Positions 29,972 to 40,324 of a stretch of DNA of 64,000 bases are shown one piece after another. The first letter of the stretch is position 1, and every line of letters starts with the position of its first letter. This stretch comes from Selaginella moellendorffii (lineage: Eukaryota > Streptophyta > Lycopodiopsida > Selaginellales > Selaginellaceae). The translations under genes were made by a program, and so were the position numbers. Under the pieces are notes generated by a model that had not been told where the DNA came from, searched no databases, and saw only the letters and a list, made by a program, of their open reading frames with translations. The stretch is from positions 908,930-972,929 of the forward strand of contig NW_003314335.1 in assembly GCF_000143415.4 (NCBI RefSeq), in the 5' to 3' direction.

Positions 29972-32900
29972 CTACCTTGTCCCAAAGCTTTCCAGAACCA
30001 AGGGAGGCACACTAGTCTCGAGCACCTCGTGAGACACTCGCGCATACTTCGCAAAGTCTAGTATCCATGCAACAGTGTTCGCAACCTGTGTGAACTTCTT
30101 GTGTAAATCTTGCTACTTCAGCTTGAATAGAATGCGAGCCTACCTCCCACTGCGGTGCTGTTGATGATTCCGAGCTCTTCCCGATGTGCGCTTGTGCAAA
30201 TTGTGCCAGGTACTGCAACATGAGCCGGTAAGAATTAAGTAAGAAGTAGTGTGGAGTTCTTGCCTGTATGTACAAGATTGAATGGGAGGGGTGAAACTGA
30301 TGGAGCAGTGTAGCGAAGCCAGCCACCTGGAAAAATAAGCAATGGAAGTTCGAGTTTGTTCTTCAAAGTTTTCTAGTCATTACCAGAGGGCAGCAATCCA
30401 GCGCGGTCTTTTTGGCTTTGCTCACGAGTGTTCCCAAGTGCTTGTCAAGCACAAAGCGTGTAAGCTGCGAGCACAAAAGGCCTGAGCATGGAGTAAGCGA
30501 AAGGATTCGGACCTGAGTGATGGTGATGAGGAACAAGAAGAGGCTAATGTGAGCAGGGGCTTTCGCTGTGATGTAGGTAGTTTTCATTGGCGAAAACATG
30601 CCGCATGCTTGGAGCTGCCTCGCTAGCTCCTTCAAAACTCCGTTGCTTTTCTCATTTGTACGCTGCGAAGAAAAGTGTTTGGTGAATCGAAAAGGTATAG
30701 ATAAGACGATCACCTCGCTATCAGTTTCCATGGTAGAAAATAGAGCAGTACCGAGACCTTCCAACGCGAAAAAGACCATGCCCGACTCCAACTGTACCAA
30801 AACCATCAGATACAAAAGTAAAAAATAAAAATGCCAGAGACCTGAGATGCTGCACGTAATTGCGATGAAAGAAGGCATCGAATGAGTTGTAGCTGTCCAA
30901 TGTGCGCTAATGACTCCACCCATGTTACGCACTCGGAGCTTGTTGATATCAACGCAATACACTGCAACTCATTCGTAGTTAATGGGAAAAATCAGCCAGC
31001 CATCAGTGATAAACATCTGCCAGCCATCTGGTTTACCTCAGCGTATACAGCTCCATTGGGGGTAACAGAAAGTGGTCTAACCGCACCTTCCAACGCCTGT
31101 AAGTGGTCTAGCAGCTTGACTTCAATCTGTAAGGCTCCAAAGGCTCTCTTTTTCCTCTGAAAATATGGAGCAAACCTCGGAGCGGAAACTAAAGATACAC
31201 TTCCCGAGCACTCTCGCAGCATGAGAAGAAACGATCGAATCAATACCAGATACTCCGACAGGTCCGAGACTGTTGCAGGGAGCTATACAGTATATCCGAT
31301 TGTTTTTGTTTTCTAGAAAAAGTACCTTTCTTGCAAGGTGATGAAGGTTCTCAAACCCACAAGCTCTTGGCCTTCCGCATTGAACCTGATTACAAGGCAC
31401 GATCAAGAAGAAGTCACGAACTTTACTTTAAAGCACTTGGAAAAGTTACCAGCCAGTCATTGGGGCGAGGTACATAGATTTCGAAGGATTTGTAAGGTTG
31501 AGCAGTTTTAGCACAACTCGATCTGAAAGAGAAGGAGAAGAAAGGTAAACGCACAAACATAGGTGAGAATACTCACTCATAAAATTATCATCGTTGACGC
31601 TTCCTGAATCAAGTATGGACGTCGGCTGCTTGTGAACTTTGGTCAGAAAGTGTTTACATCCCTGTTGAATATTTTAGCTTTCGGTTTAAAAAACATAAAA
31701 CACAGTACCAGTTCAGTATTATGATTTACTATGTTTGTATATTCTTCTTGCCAAAGCTTTAGGCCGTGAACGTGAACGTAATCCTGCAATACTGGTGTTC
31801 ATAGCAACCAAAAGAGCACTGAGAAAATACCTGAAAATATTCCATTGACTGGCGTTGCGAGGATAATGAGGCGGATAATGCTTCTAGTTTGTCTTCAAGA
31901 TCGTCAGTTTGACCTGCAAAATAGCAAGTGATGGACAGGCTTTTTCATTTTCTACGAAAAAAACCTGTAGAAAAGACCAATGTTTTTTTCAAAGCCAAGT
32001 CGATCTCCTCTGCTAGTTTTCTACGTATTCCTTCTTCAAGAAGTTGCCTTGGATCCTGCAATGCGGAAAGCCATCGGAAAACAATTTGGATAGACAATCA
32101 AAGTGGTTACCAGCTCAATCGCGCCAATGAAAGTTCTTTTCATTGACATTATTCCCTATAATCAACATATGTTACTAGACAGCGAGAGACCTCAAATGTA
32201 CCTGCGTAAATACAGCAACTCTTTGAGTTGCCTTTGCCAACGCGTAACGCTCATCCAGCTGCGACTCTCGTTTATCAGCAAAATGAGAAAAACAGAAAAG
32301 AAACAAGACATCTTAACCTTCGCGTAGTCTTTCAAGGAATCTTTCTCAAACCGCCCTGGTATCTCGCTTAAGTTCATCATTTGCTCCTTGATTACCCCGT
32401 TGAGAATCGTAAACATGCTGGCCTGAGAATATATGTAAAGAGTGGATTACGGACATAGTGGTATGCACAAACTTACAGGGACAATTTCCAAAACATTTCG
32501 CACGTAGTTTATAAGCTCAGATGAGTAGTATTCTGAGACAGAGTCGAGGTCCGCACTGCAAAAGCAGTAGTGTTATGTGTAGAGTTAACAAATTCTTTGT
32601 AGGTACCTTTGGCTCTGATATAGCCTCAAGAGTGGTATATCCATAACAGAGCGCAGCTTGAGAAACAAACACTGTAATTTCGATACAGTGAATGGATCAT
32701 TTTGGATTTGAGATTGAATAAGAAGAGTAAATTCTCCTATCAAGCCCCATGAGTAAGAGCAGTCGCTGATCTGTGCGCCAGTTTGATTTCACATAAAGAA
32801 TTTTTTATAGAAGTTCTTACCACTGATATAGTAGCAAGGGTACTTTCTTGCACGTTGAGTGTCCTAATCATTTCTTGCAATTGCATTCGCGCCTCTGACA

Positions 32901-34884
32901 AGTATTGCTTAGTCTGAAGACTTCCTTGTATCTGATCAGAAACAAACGCCCGAGTCAAAGACATAAAAAGAAAAAAATCGAGATCAAACGTACTTGATGA
33001 AAATGTTCAACCTCTTCAAGCGCTGTAATTATGTGTTGAATTTTCCTACCTGCAGTTACTGCCTCGGAATAGTCTAAAGAATTAACCTGAGACATTCCAT
33101 AAGTCCATATACTTATAAAAGTACGATATTGACCTCAGAACACATTTGAGAGAACCATTGTTGCAAGTTCTCATCTCTGATAGTCCTCGACAGAACCTGT
33201 ATGTTATACATCACTATGAGAAATTTATGATAATATTAAGGCCGTACCTTAACCCCCGAAAAAAACGCAGAGAGGTCATTCATGCATTCAGCGACGATCG
33301 TCTTGGATTCAGCCCAACGGGATTCTTTCCTCTTCAAAAGTTCACCATAGACATTCTTAAGCTCGAACTCCAGCTAAAAGAACAGTCATTAAAAACAGAA
33401 AGTGGACAAAGCGCAAACATACCCTTGAAGTGTCCAGCAATAAAGTCAGCAAAGCCATATCTTGATTCGATACCAATTCTCGAAGTTTACGGCTGGTGGT
33501 CTGAAATTAAGCATCGCCAGCGTGAACATTTCACAAGGAAAAAAACGTACGATATTATGAAGCAGCAGCCATCGTAATGTCGCATTACAGTCCCGTGCAC
33601 AAGACAGTAGAGTTGAGATATTGTTGAGCACGAAATCCTGATTCAGAACTCCTTCCGATAAGAAGGCAGAGAGATCTGACAAGAGTGTCTGGACCTGCCG
33701 TCACGACGGTTCTTCAGAAAAATAACCAGCAAAACTGAGACTGCTCACTTTGGAGATTTGTTCCTGGCTCACAACACGCACAGCAGAAAGCGTAATGCTC
33801 GATGAAATTGCGTTTTTTGCCGCTTTGAATCGACTCCATGCACTGAGAAGGTCCACGGTGAATCCCATAAAGACTGGAAGTACCCAGTAAACTCTGAAAA
33901 ACTTGTCCACAATCTCCCGCATCATCACACTATCGGAGTGAAGAATGGTTGGAGCGAAGTAGAGTAGCACGTAAAGGCTGGCAGCTTGACCAAGAAGAGC
34001 TGTAGTTCTGTGATCCGGACTAGGATAGTGCCCGACTTGATTGTACAGGTCGTGAGACTTCAGCCTTCCAATTACCGTTTTCACCAGAGAACTCGGCAAA
34101 GGAAAGCGTGAAAACGATTCCTCTGGCCTGTGCAGGTTGAGCATCGTTGCCGGGACTGGTGGCGGGGAACTTTGAAGAAACGCTGTCACAGCCACCACGG
34201 GCGAAGATGTTGGCTGAGGATAGTGCCGGCAAAGCGTAGAAATGGACTCGAAGTTTGGGACGTCAAACGTGCCTTTGCAGCGAAAGTATGAAACCAAAAG
34301 GTTCTCTCGGAGTGTTCCATCGAGACGATGTTCAAGGAGAATGAGAACGACGCCTAGAAGCACCAATGCTTCTACTAGCAGTTGACAACCATCCTCGTTG
34401 TGGAGAACGCTTTCGACAGTGCTCTGGATGTAAACACCTTCCTACAAACCGAGCAAAGAACTGCTAGAACTTAGTCTAGAAAAAACTTGATATAGTTACC
34501 TGAAGATCTTCCAGATACCGTGTAAGATCGAGATAGTAGTTTACAATGCCATTGAAGAGCTGGAAGAACCGTTCTAACAAGTCAGAAAACTTGTCTCGAA
34601 ACTCGTCGTCCAGGGAAGATAGCTCAGCATTTGATTCTATACGCTCCTCGAAAACATCAGGCGACTTGAAGTACCTGCGCATTAATCCACGTTACATAAA
34701 TCCGAACTCCACAGCAAAAAACACACCTGAAATCGAACAGCAGAGGCGCGAAGATGGATCCGGGCGACTTAAACTCCTCCGGAACACGATCTGAGAGCCG
34801 CAAAAGCTCTGCAATAAGCGCCTGTGCTCGGCTTACCAGCTGAAGAAGCGCTACACCCACACTCTGCTCGCAGAAATCCAGCAT
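29972..34884 (-). CDS. WASH complex subunit strumpellin (WASHC5 homologue)
   Basis: About two dozen exons. The first are 34884-34727, 34674-34500, 34441-33749, 33694-33551 and 33500-33423; the last ends LETSVPPLVLESFGTR at TAG 29974-29972. The start MLDFCEQSVGVALLQLVSRA, then IAELLRLSDRVPEEF, RYFKSPDVFEERIES, EGVYIQSTVESVLHNEDG, REIVDKFFRVYWVLP, WRWLLLHN-type and ISTLLSCARDCNATLRWLLL follow animal strumpellin colinearly. So do ADLDSVSEYYSSELINYVRN, DPRQLLEEGIRRKLAEEIDL and the C-terminus. Strumpellin is a helical scaffold of the WASH complex, which activates Arp2/3 on endosomes. No break is seen, so the gene looks intact. Confidence 0.9.
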
Positions 34885-34935
34885 AGCTTTAGAACCCTAA
34901 ATAGTGTCGCGTCAATTTTTTTGAAAAAAAAAATG

Positions 34936-36017
34936 TCAAGCACTTGCTCGTTTTGCATCGATTCCACAAGGCCTGGAGCTTGGCGTCTTATTTGACCGAG
35001 CCTCATTTGAGCTCATTCCACCTGCATAGAGCATTCTTGATTGTATAAGAACCAGCAAGCAGTGATCACACTCATTTAAGCTTACCTGTCTTGCCTTCTC
35101 GCAATTTACTTTTCTTTTTTTGCAAGCTCGCGTTTTGCAACTTCAAGTCGTCAAGCTCCTTGTCCTTAAAGACGAGTTTAGCTTCTCCAGAAGAATCGCG
35201 AAAAATCCTGAGAAGATTACCTTCAATCTTCAGTTTTTCTGGGCTTTTCTTCGTTCTCTTTGAGTTTCATTTCATCCCCTTCGGATCTTTGACCACCTTT
35301 CGCCAAGTGTCTGTGAAATCAAACAAGCAGTCACGAGTAGTTCATTCCAATCCAAAGCGAAAAAAAAAAACGCATGCACCTGCTTGTCCAGCGCGTCCAT
35401 CATATCTAGAAATCTTTGCCCCTTTCCTTTAGCCTGTATCACACCATAAAAATGTGAAACGCACAAGGAAACGGAAATAACATACTTTTGCAAGTGTCTC
35501 GCTTCCATTTGACGATATATTGGCTCTTCTGCGTCCAAGCACCTTCTAGAGTAGCAAAAGCATTAAACTGACAGTAAAACACGCTTTTTCATAGCTTACC
35601 CGAAGCTTGTTGGTACATTGCATAATCTGTATTCGTAGCTGAAATTCTTCTTGCGGATTGAGAGGTTTTTCGCTTTTCACAACCTAGAGATCGAAGTAAA
35701 GATCGCGTCACATGTTGGATGGTAGACTTCGTACCTTGTCAGTCAGCTCATCCAGCTTCTCTTAAATGCTGCACGTTACAACGCAGCTAGTTGTTTGGAG
35801 TTTTCGCTCCAGTTCTTTCACCTCCACGGACAGCTTTTGGACTTGGGACCCTGCAGCTTTTCTCCCTGCCTCTATTTGAAAAATCGAGCTTTGAAGAATC
35901 GAGTTTCGAAGCTGAACAAGGAAAGTTCTTAGTAAGCTCTTCACAGCGAAAGAAACTTTCTACCTGTAGTGGCTGGGACTTATCCACAAGCTCAGTCTCG
36001 GTATCCGGAAGTTCCAT
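34936..36017 (-). CDS. small coiled-coil protein, unidentified
   Basis: Probable start ATG 36017 (MELPDTETELVDKSQPLQ). Following exons read LRNSILQSSIFQIEAGRKAA with QVQKLSVEVKELERKLQ, EKLDELTDK, NPQEEFQLRIQIMQCTNKLR, AKGKGQRFLDMMDALDKQ, then GNLLRIFRDSSGEAKLVFKD and KELDDLKLQNASLQKKKSK, and a final exon ending at TGA 34938-34936. Heptad-like, Lys/Glu-rich segments indicate coiled coil. Exon borders are uncertain: a TAA lies in frame before EKLDELTDK near 35764 and one junction near 35230 is unclear, so the gene could be damaged. The stop lies only about 51 bp upstream of the strumpellin start. Confidence 0.45.
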
Positions 36018-36420
36018 CTCCGCTCTGAAAAGAAGTTTATGATCGAAACAGGAAAAGAAAAAGAAGAGCGTACCTGGAGTAAGCAAAAATAATCACAATA
36101 TCCAGTGCGTGAATGGTCCCAAATATCCAATCAGGAGATTATAAAACGCACGAACTGATGACAAGCGTCAGTATAGAGATCCTGGAAGATTTAGCTGCTG
36201 GAGCTCAATCCTAAAGAGACGATCGATCGTGCTTGATCAATCGCCATAGCTTGGAAATCCCACGAGATACAAGCTGGCTTGACATCAATGACGCCGATCT
36301 GCGGCGATGTCCCTAGCATAAACCCTAAGACGAAATTTTGGCGGGAAATATAATTTAAACTTGCCCACGTTGGCATGCCACGTGGGTTTATCATCTGGTT
36401 GCCCTAAAAACAACAAAAGA
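36018..36420. promoter_or_regulatory. divergent intergenic region
   Basis: It separates the minus-strand coiled-coil gene from the plus-strand plastid protein gene and must hold both promoters. No further element was identified. Confidence 0.35.
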
Positions 36421-36963
36421 ATGAGCTCGGCTATGGCTGCCATGCCAGTGACCGCCCGCGCATTGGGATTGCGGAAGAATGCCTCATCCACGCCGCGGCA
36501 ATCGATCACAGGTGATAGATTCCTTAGATTTCCACACATCGATCGCTTCGCGCTTCCCGCGAGGTCTTCAAGCGACGAGGATCCTCCGGCTCCGCCTCAA
36601 GAAGCCTCCCCGGCGGACTCACAGATAGAAGCGCTGGAGGCGCGGCTCAAATCCAGGCGGCGCAAGCGGAGGAGCGATCCAGCGGCAAGCTCGTCGGCGA
36701 GGTCCGATCTTCCAACGCGTGAAATCAAGCCCTGGGATCAAATGTCGCTGGGAGAGAAGGCGTATGAGGTCTATGTGGGTGAGAAGGGGATTCTCTTCTG
36801 GCTCAACAAGCTCGCGTACGCATCCATCTTTGTAATCGCTGGAGGATGGATTGTTTTTAGATTTGTTGGGCCGGCTTTGGGGTGGTACCAGCTTGACAAG
36901 CCGCTCTTACCTCCAGACAAGCTCTTTTCAGGCAGTGGTGACGTGAAACCACCATCGACTTAA
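36421..36963 (+). CDS. predicted plastid membrane protein
   Basis: A 180-residue frame from ATG 36421 to TAA; an upstream in-frame ATG at 36376 would add only residues atypical of a transit peptide start. The first 50-60 residues are rich in Ser, Ala and Arg and lack acidic residues, as in chloroplast transit peptides. The middle is low-complexity and basic (RLKSRRRKRRSD). The conserved-looking part is WDQMSLGEKAYEVYVGEKGI followed by one membrane segment (ASIFVIAGGWIVFRFVG) and a short tail. I do not recognise a named family. The 3' region after 36970 shows GTAAG and may contain a UTR intron. Confidence 0.65.
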   Translation: MSSAMAAMPVTARALGLRKNASSTPRQSITGDRFLRFPHIDRFALPARSSSDEDPPAPPQEASPADSQIEALEARLKSRRRKRRSDPAASSSARSDLPTREIKPWDQMSLGEKAYEVYVGEKGILFWLNKLAYASIFVIAGGWIVFRFVGPALGWYQLDKPLLPPDKLFSGSGDVKPPST

Positions 36964-37434
36964 AAAGTGTAAGTGTAAGCTCCTGGGTGGGATTTTCTTT
37001 TTTTCTACCTTTTGTCTGCCTCACCACAATTGCGTTGTGTTGCTGCTCGTCTGGTTTTCCTTTAAATACTTCGTACTATGCAGGCGTTTAGGTGTGATCC
37101 CAGAGAGCATCATCAGTGGCAGCAGCGATGGTTTAATTCGTGATGTTGAGTTTGGTATGTCCTGTGCTGGGTACTTCGTTTTTTTTTTCCTGAGAAAATT
37201 CATTGCTCGCATTCCAGGGATTTAAAATTCCGAGTAGAAGCCAGAGAGAGAGCCAGTTGAAATCTTATGAGATAGCATTAGAACAGAGCATCAATCCGGA
37301 GCAACAGCTCTAACAAGGTAACTACTTTCTTTCTCTTGTTTTTGTTACTCCTTGTTTCTATAGTTTTTCTTTTACTTACCATGCACACGCTTTGTTTTGC
37401 AGCCGAAAAAAGCCATAGATTTGTGATAACTCAC
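36964..37434. other. 3' UTR region of the plastid protein gene
   Basis: Between two convergent genes. A possible UTR intron runs from GTAAG near 36970 to CAG near 37083. No separate gene seen. Confidence 0.4.
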
Positions 37435-38928
37435 TCAGTTGCACTGGTTAGCACCAATTCCGACGCGGTTGCCAGTGCTATCAAACGACATCCGGAACGA
37501 CTGCTGCTGGATGTTGCCGATGATCGAGAAGTTCTCGCTGTTTGGAGCAAAAGCCAGGCAGTAAGTCCCCGAGTTGTCCACCGGAACCATGATGTTCTGA
37601 GCAGGCAACGCCATGGTAGCACCTCCGTTGAACACAAAGCTCACTGCCGGCAACATTATCGACGATCGCCCAGACAGGTCGTAGCAAGTGTCAAACAGAG
37701 AGAAGCCGCTCGTCATCTTCGCGTCCGACGGCATACCAGCTCGAAAAGCATCCCTCATCGGGTTGTAGGCCGAGGTGACGAGCCGGGTGACGGCAGTGCC
37801 CGAGTCGAGGATCACACCACCGTTTCCAGTCGACGAATCTAGCGAGAGTGAACCCGCCGGGATGCTTACTGAGGTTCCGCCAACTTTGATGCCGACCATC
37901 TCAACATAGTAGAAGGTATCCAGCTTCGGGTTCGTGAGCAGGGTGGTGAACTGAGCATTGGATGCCACTGCCTGGTTGCCGAAGATGAGCGGCACACTTC
38001 CGGTGGACTCTCTAGTCGGCAGGCAGTACGAGAAAACACTGCCGTAGAGCTGGCCGACCTGTGACGGAAACGAGAGAAGTCCCTTGCCGAGTCCGAGAAG
38101 TCCAGCAGCGCCAGTGAAGAGGCCTTGATTGTTGTGCCCGCAGCCGATGGCAACCGAGTTGACAGCGTTGGAACCGAAGGAAAGAGTCTCGGTGGAGAAC
38201 TCACCGACAGTGAAGGAGCCATCGCCGTAAGAGACCTGGTACAGGCACTGGTTCCTCCGGCAGCCGCGGATCAAGAGCTGCTGGCACAGCGAGCTCCCGC
38301 AGGTGATGGACTGGAAAGTCGAGGAGAAGGAAGGATTGAACAGAGGGTCCGTCTGGCCGTAGCAGCTCTGGCAAGGCAGGCATTGGAGCCAGAGAACATC
38401 GCTTCCGGTGTCGGCAACCATGTTGACGGTTCGCGGAGGTGTTCCGACTCCGAGAGAGACGAAGTACTCGCCACTGCCGTCGGAGAGGCCGGATCGCAGC
38501 GGCGTCTCGAAGTCCTGCTGCAAGAAGGGGTTGGTGTTCTTGAGGGGATTCGTGAGGCTCGACTTTGGGATCCCGGCGACTCCGAGGCTGATCCGGGAGG
38601 AGATGGACAGGAGGCGGAGCTCGTCACGGTGGAGACGATTGCGGACGAGGCCGTGTACGGTGGCGTTGGCTGGGCGGTACGGTGAATCTGCCGAATCTCT
38701 GTGCATGAGACCGATTTGGAGACCACTGCTGACAGACTCTTCTTTTTCCTCCAGGCCTTGGGTGGAGGAGGAGGAGGAGCCGCGAGCTGGAGTTACGGGA
38801 GTGGGATTTCTTCCGAGGAAGAGAGCGTCGATGCTGATCTTGAGGTACTCTTTGTCGCTGCTGCTAGCTCTGGATTCCACCGAAGTGACCACCAGGCTGA
38901 GAATGCAGACGAGCGCAGCTAGAGCCAT
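37435..38928 (-). CDS. nepenthesin-type aspartic protease, ASPG1-like
   Basis: Intronless 497-residue preproprotein. Residues 1-20 form a signal peptide (LAALVCILSLVV), residues about 20-150 the propeptide. The mature enzyme begins near SGEYFVSLGVGTPPRTVNMV with the first active site DTGSD. A cysteine-rich nepenthesin insert follows (CLPCQSCYG, CGSSLCQQL, CRRNQCLYQVSYGDGS). CGHNNQGLFTGAAGLLGLG precedes the second site DSGTAVTRL. The end SIIGNIQQQSFRMSFD is typical. Sequence is close to Arabidopsis ASPG1, a secretory protease linked to drought and guard-cell responses. The length and both catalytic Asp are normal. Confidence 0.92.
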   Translation of the reverse strand: MALAALVCILSLVVTSVESRASSSDKEYLKISIDALFLGRNPTPVTPARGSSSSSTQGLEEKEESVSSGLQIGLMHRDSADSPYRPANATVHGLVRNRLHRDELRLLSISSRISLGVAGIPKSSLTNPLKNTNPFLQQDFETPLRSGLSDGSGEYFVSLGVGTPPRTVNMVADTGSDVLWLQCLPCQSCYGQTDPLFNPSFSSTFQSITCGSSLCQQLLIRGCRRNQCLYQVSYGDGSFTVGEFSTETLSFGSNAVNSVAIGCGHNNQGLFTGAAGLLGLGKGLLSFPSQVGQLYGSVFSYCLPTRESTGSVPLIFGNQAVASNAQFTTLLTNPKLDTFYYVEMVGIKVGGTSVSIPAGSLSLDSSTGNGGVILDSGTAVTRLVTSAYNPMRDAFRAGMPSDAKMTSGFSLFDTCYDLSGRSSIMLPAVSFVFNGGATMALPAQNIMVPVDNSGTYCLAFAPNSENFSIIGNIQQQSFRMSFDSTGNRVGIGANQCN

Positions 38929-40045
38929 CGTCGCCCCTGCGAGACAAAGATCGATCGATCAAAGAAAGACGAAGAAGAGCAAGAAGCAATGCTAGGCACG
39001 ACGACCCAATCAAGAATCCGAGGCATTTGGCACCGACTTACCGGCTAGAGGAAGCTCCGCGACACGATGAAGCTGCCCAAGTCCTCCAAATCTCTCGCCG
39101 AGCTCACGGTGCCGCGAGCATTCCCCGGGAATTCGAGAAGAACGCGACTAGAAAAGCGAGCCAAGGCCAAAGAAAAGGAAATTCCTGACAAAAACTCTGG
39201 AGCACGGGCAAGGAGGTGGAAGGAACACACAAGGATCGATCGGTCGAGAGATGGGCTATAACTCTCGCGAGAGTTAAAAAAAGAGCTCCTCCCTCTCAGA
39301 GATGGAGGAGATGGTGAAAGAAAGAAGCAAAGCAAGCTCGTGATACCTGTGAGCAAAGAGGCCACATTTATACCATATGGAACAAAAGAGAGAGGGAAAA
39401 GTGGGAGCACAGCACAGTAGCCAGCAGCAGCAGGAACAAGGCAGGCGGGCGGATTATTATAGTCAAATAAACTCGATAATTAAGACGCAAAGCTAATCTA
39501 CAAAGAAAAAAAAAACAGAGGAAAACACGACTCTAGATGCTCTCTAAAGTTCAAAAGAGTTTGAGAAGTTAAACTCACTGTTCTTCGTCCCCAATTTGGA
39601 TCACTTTTTTTACCACTGTGCATGGTAGAAAAGCTGGGATTTTTACATGCAGCCAACCCGCTTCTCACCTGCCTATAATTAAGAAGCACAACGAAGAAGA
39701 ACACGTCCAGTTTTAACCGATATATTAAATGATCGATGATCGATCTCTCCCCCTGTTTGGTAAGGTAGCTAAGGTTTTTCTTTTAATTCTCGGTGGCGCC
39801 CATGATTCGATCCAATCGAGAGCTAAACTTGGAATGCGGCTCGAGAGACTCGCATCGCCAACCACGCTTTTTTTGGGCGGGCCAAAGTTTTCCAAGCTTC
39901 TTGGAAGGATCAAACAAGAGGGGATTTTCTTACTGCTCTTCCGTGAATTTAGTTTGAAGCGTCACAGGAGATGTGTGATTCTTGTTAGTTGGAGTAGCGA
40001 TCTTGCTATTTAGATCCGAGGATTCGTAAGTTTGGTGTTGGATCT
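38929..40045. promoter_or_regulatory. upstream region of the protease gene
   Basis: Purine-rich leader (GA-rich, about 39050-39330) on the plus strand, so CT-rich in the protease mRNA sense. This is probably 5' UTR or promoter. No coding gene recognised. Confidence 0.35.
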
Positions 40046-40140
40046 TAAACAAATGCGCCGCGTACGGCATTAGAATCAGAACAATGCGCCGCGTACGGCA
40101 GTAGACCCAAGTAAATGCCCGCGTACGGCATTAGACCTGG
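40046..40140. repeat. ~31-bp repeat in the AGT2 upstream region
   Basis: Three successive copies of AATGC(GC)CGCGTACGGCATTAGA begin near 40051, 40083 and 40114, separated by about 31 bp. Each holds the palindrome CGTACG. GGCCGTACGAGC near 40180 carries it again. The array lies about 190-280 bp upstream of the AGT2 start. Confidence 0.8.
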
Positions 40141-40324
40141 TTACGGTGTCAAAAGACAAGTGAATAAATGAAGATGACAGGCCGTACGAGCATTTGTCTT
40201 CCATGTTCTTTCGCCAAACTCTCGTACGTAGCGATCCAATGGATATTCTCTCCGTCCACGTCAGCGCACGATATACTAATGAGCAAAGTTTTTGCTCTGG
40301 CCTAGGGCTTTGGCTGGAGCTGCG

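Noticed and set aside
38125-38685. Long open frame antisense to the aspartic protease (also 37336-37842)
   Set aside because: It lies entirely on the opposite strand of a clear GC-rich protease gene and shows no domain; it is a codon-composition shadow.
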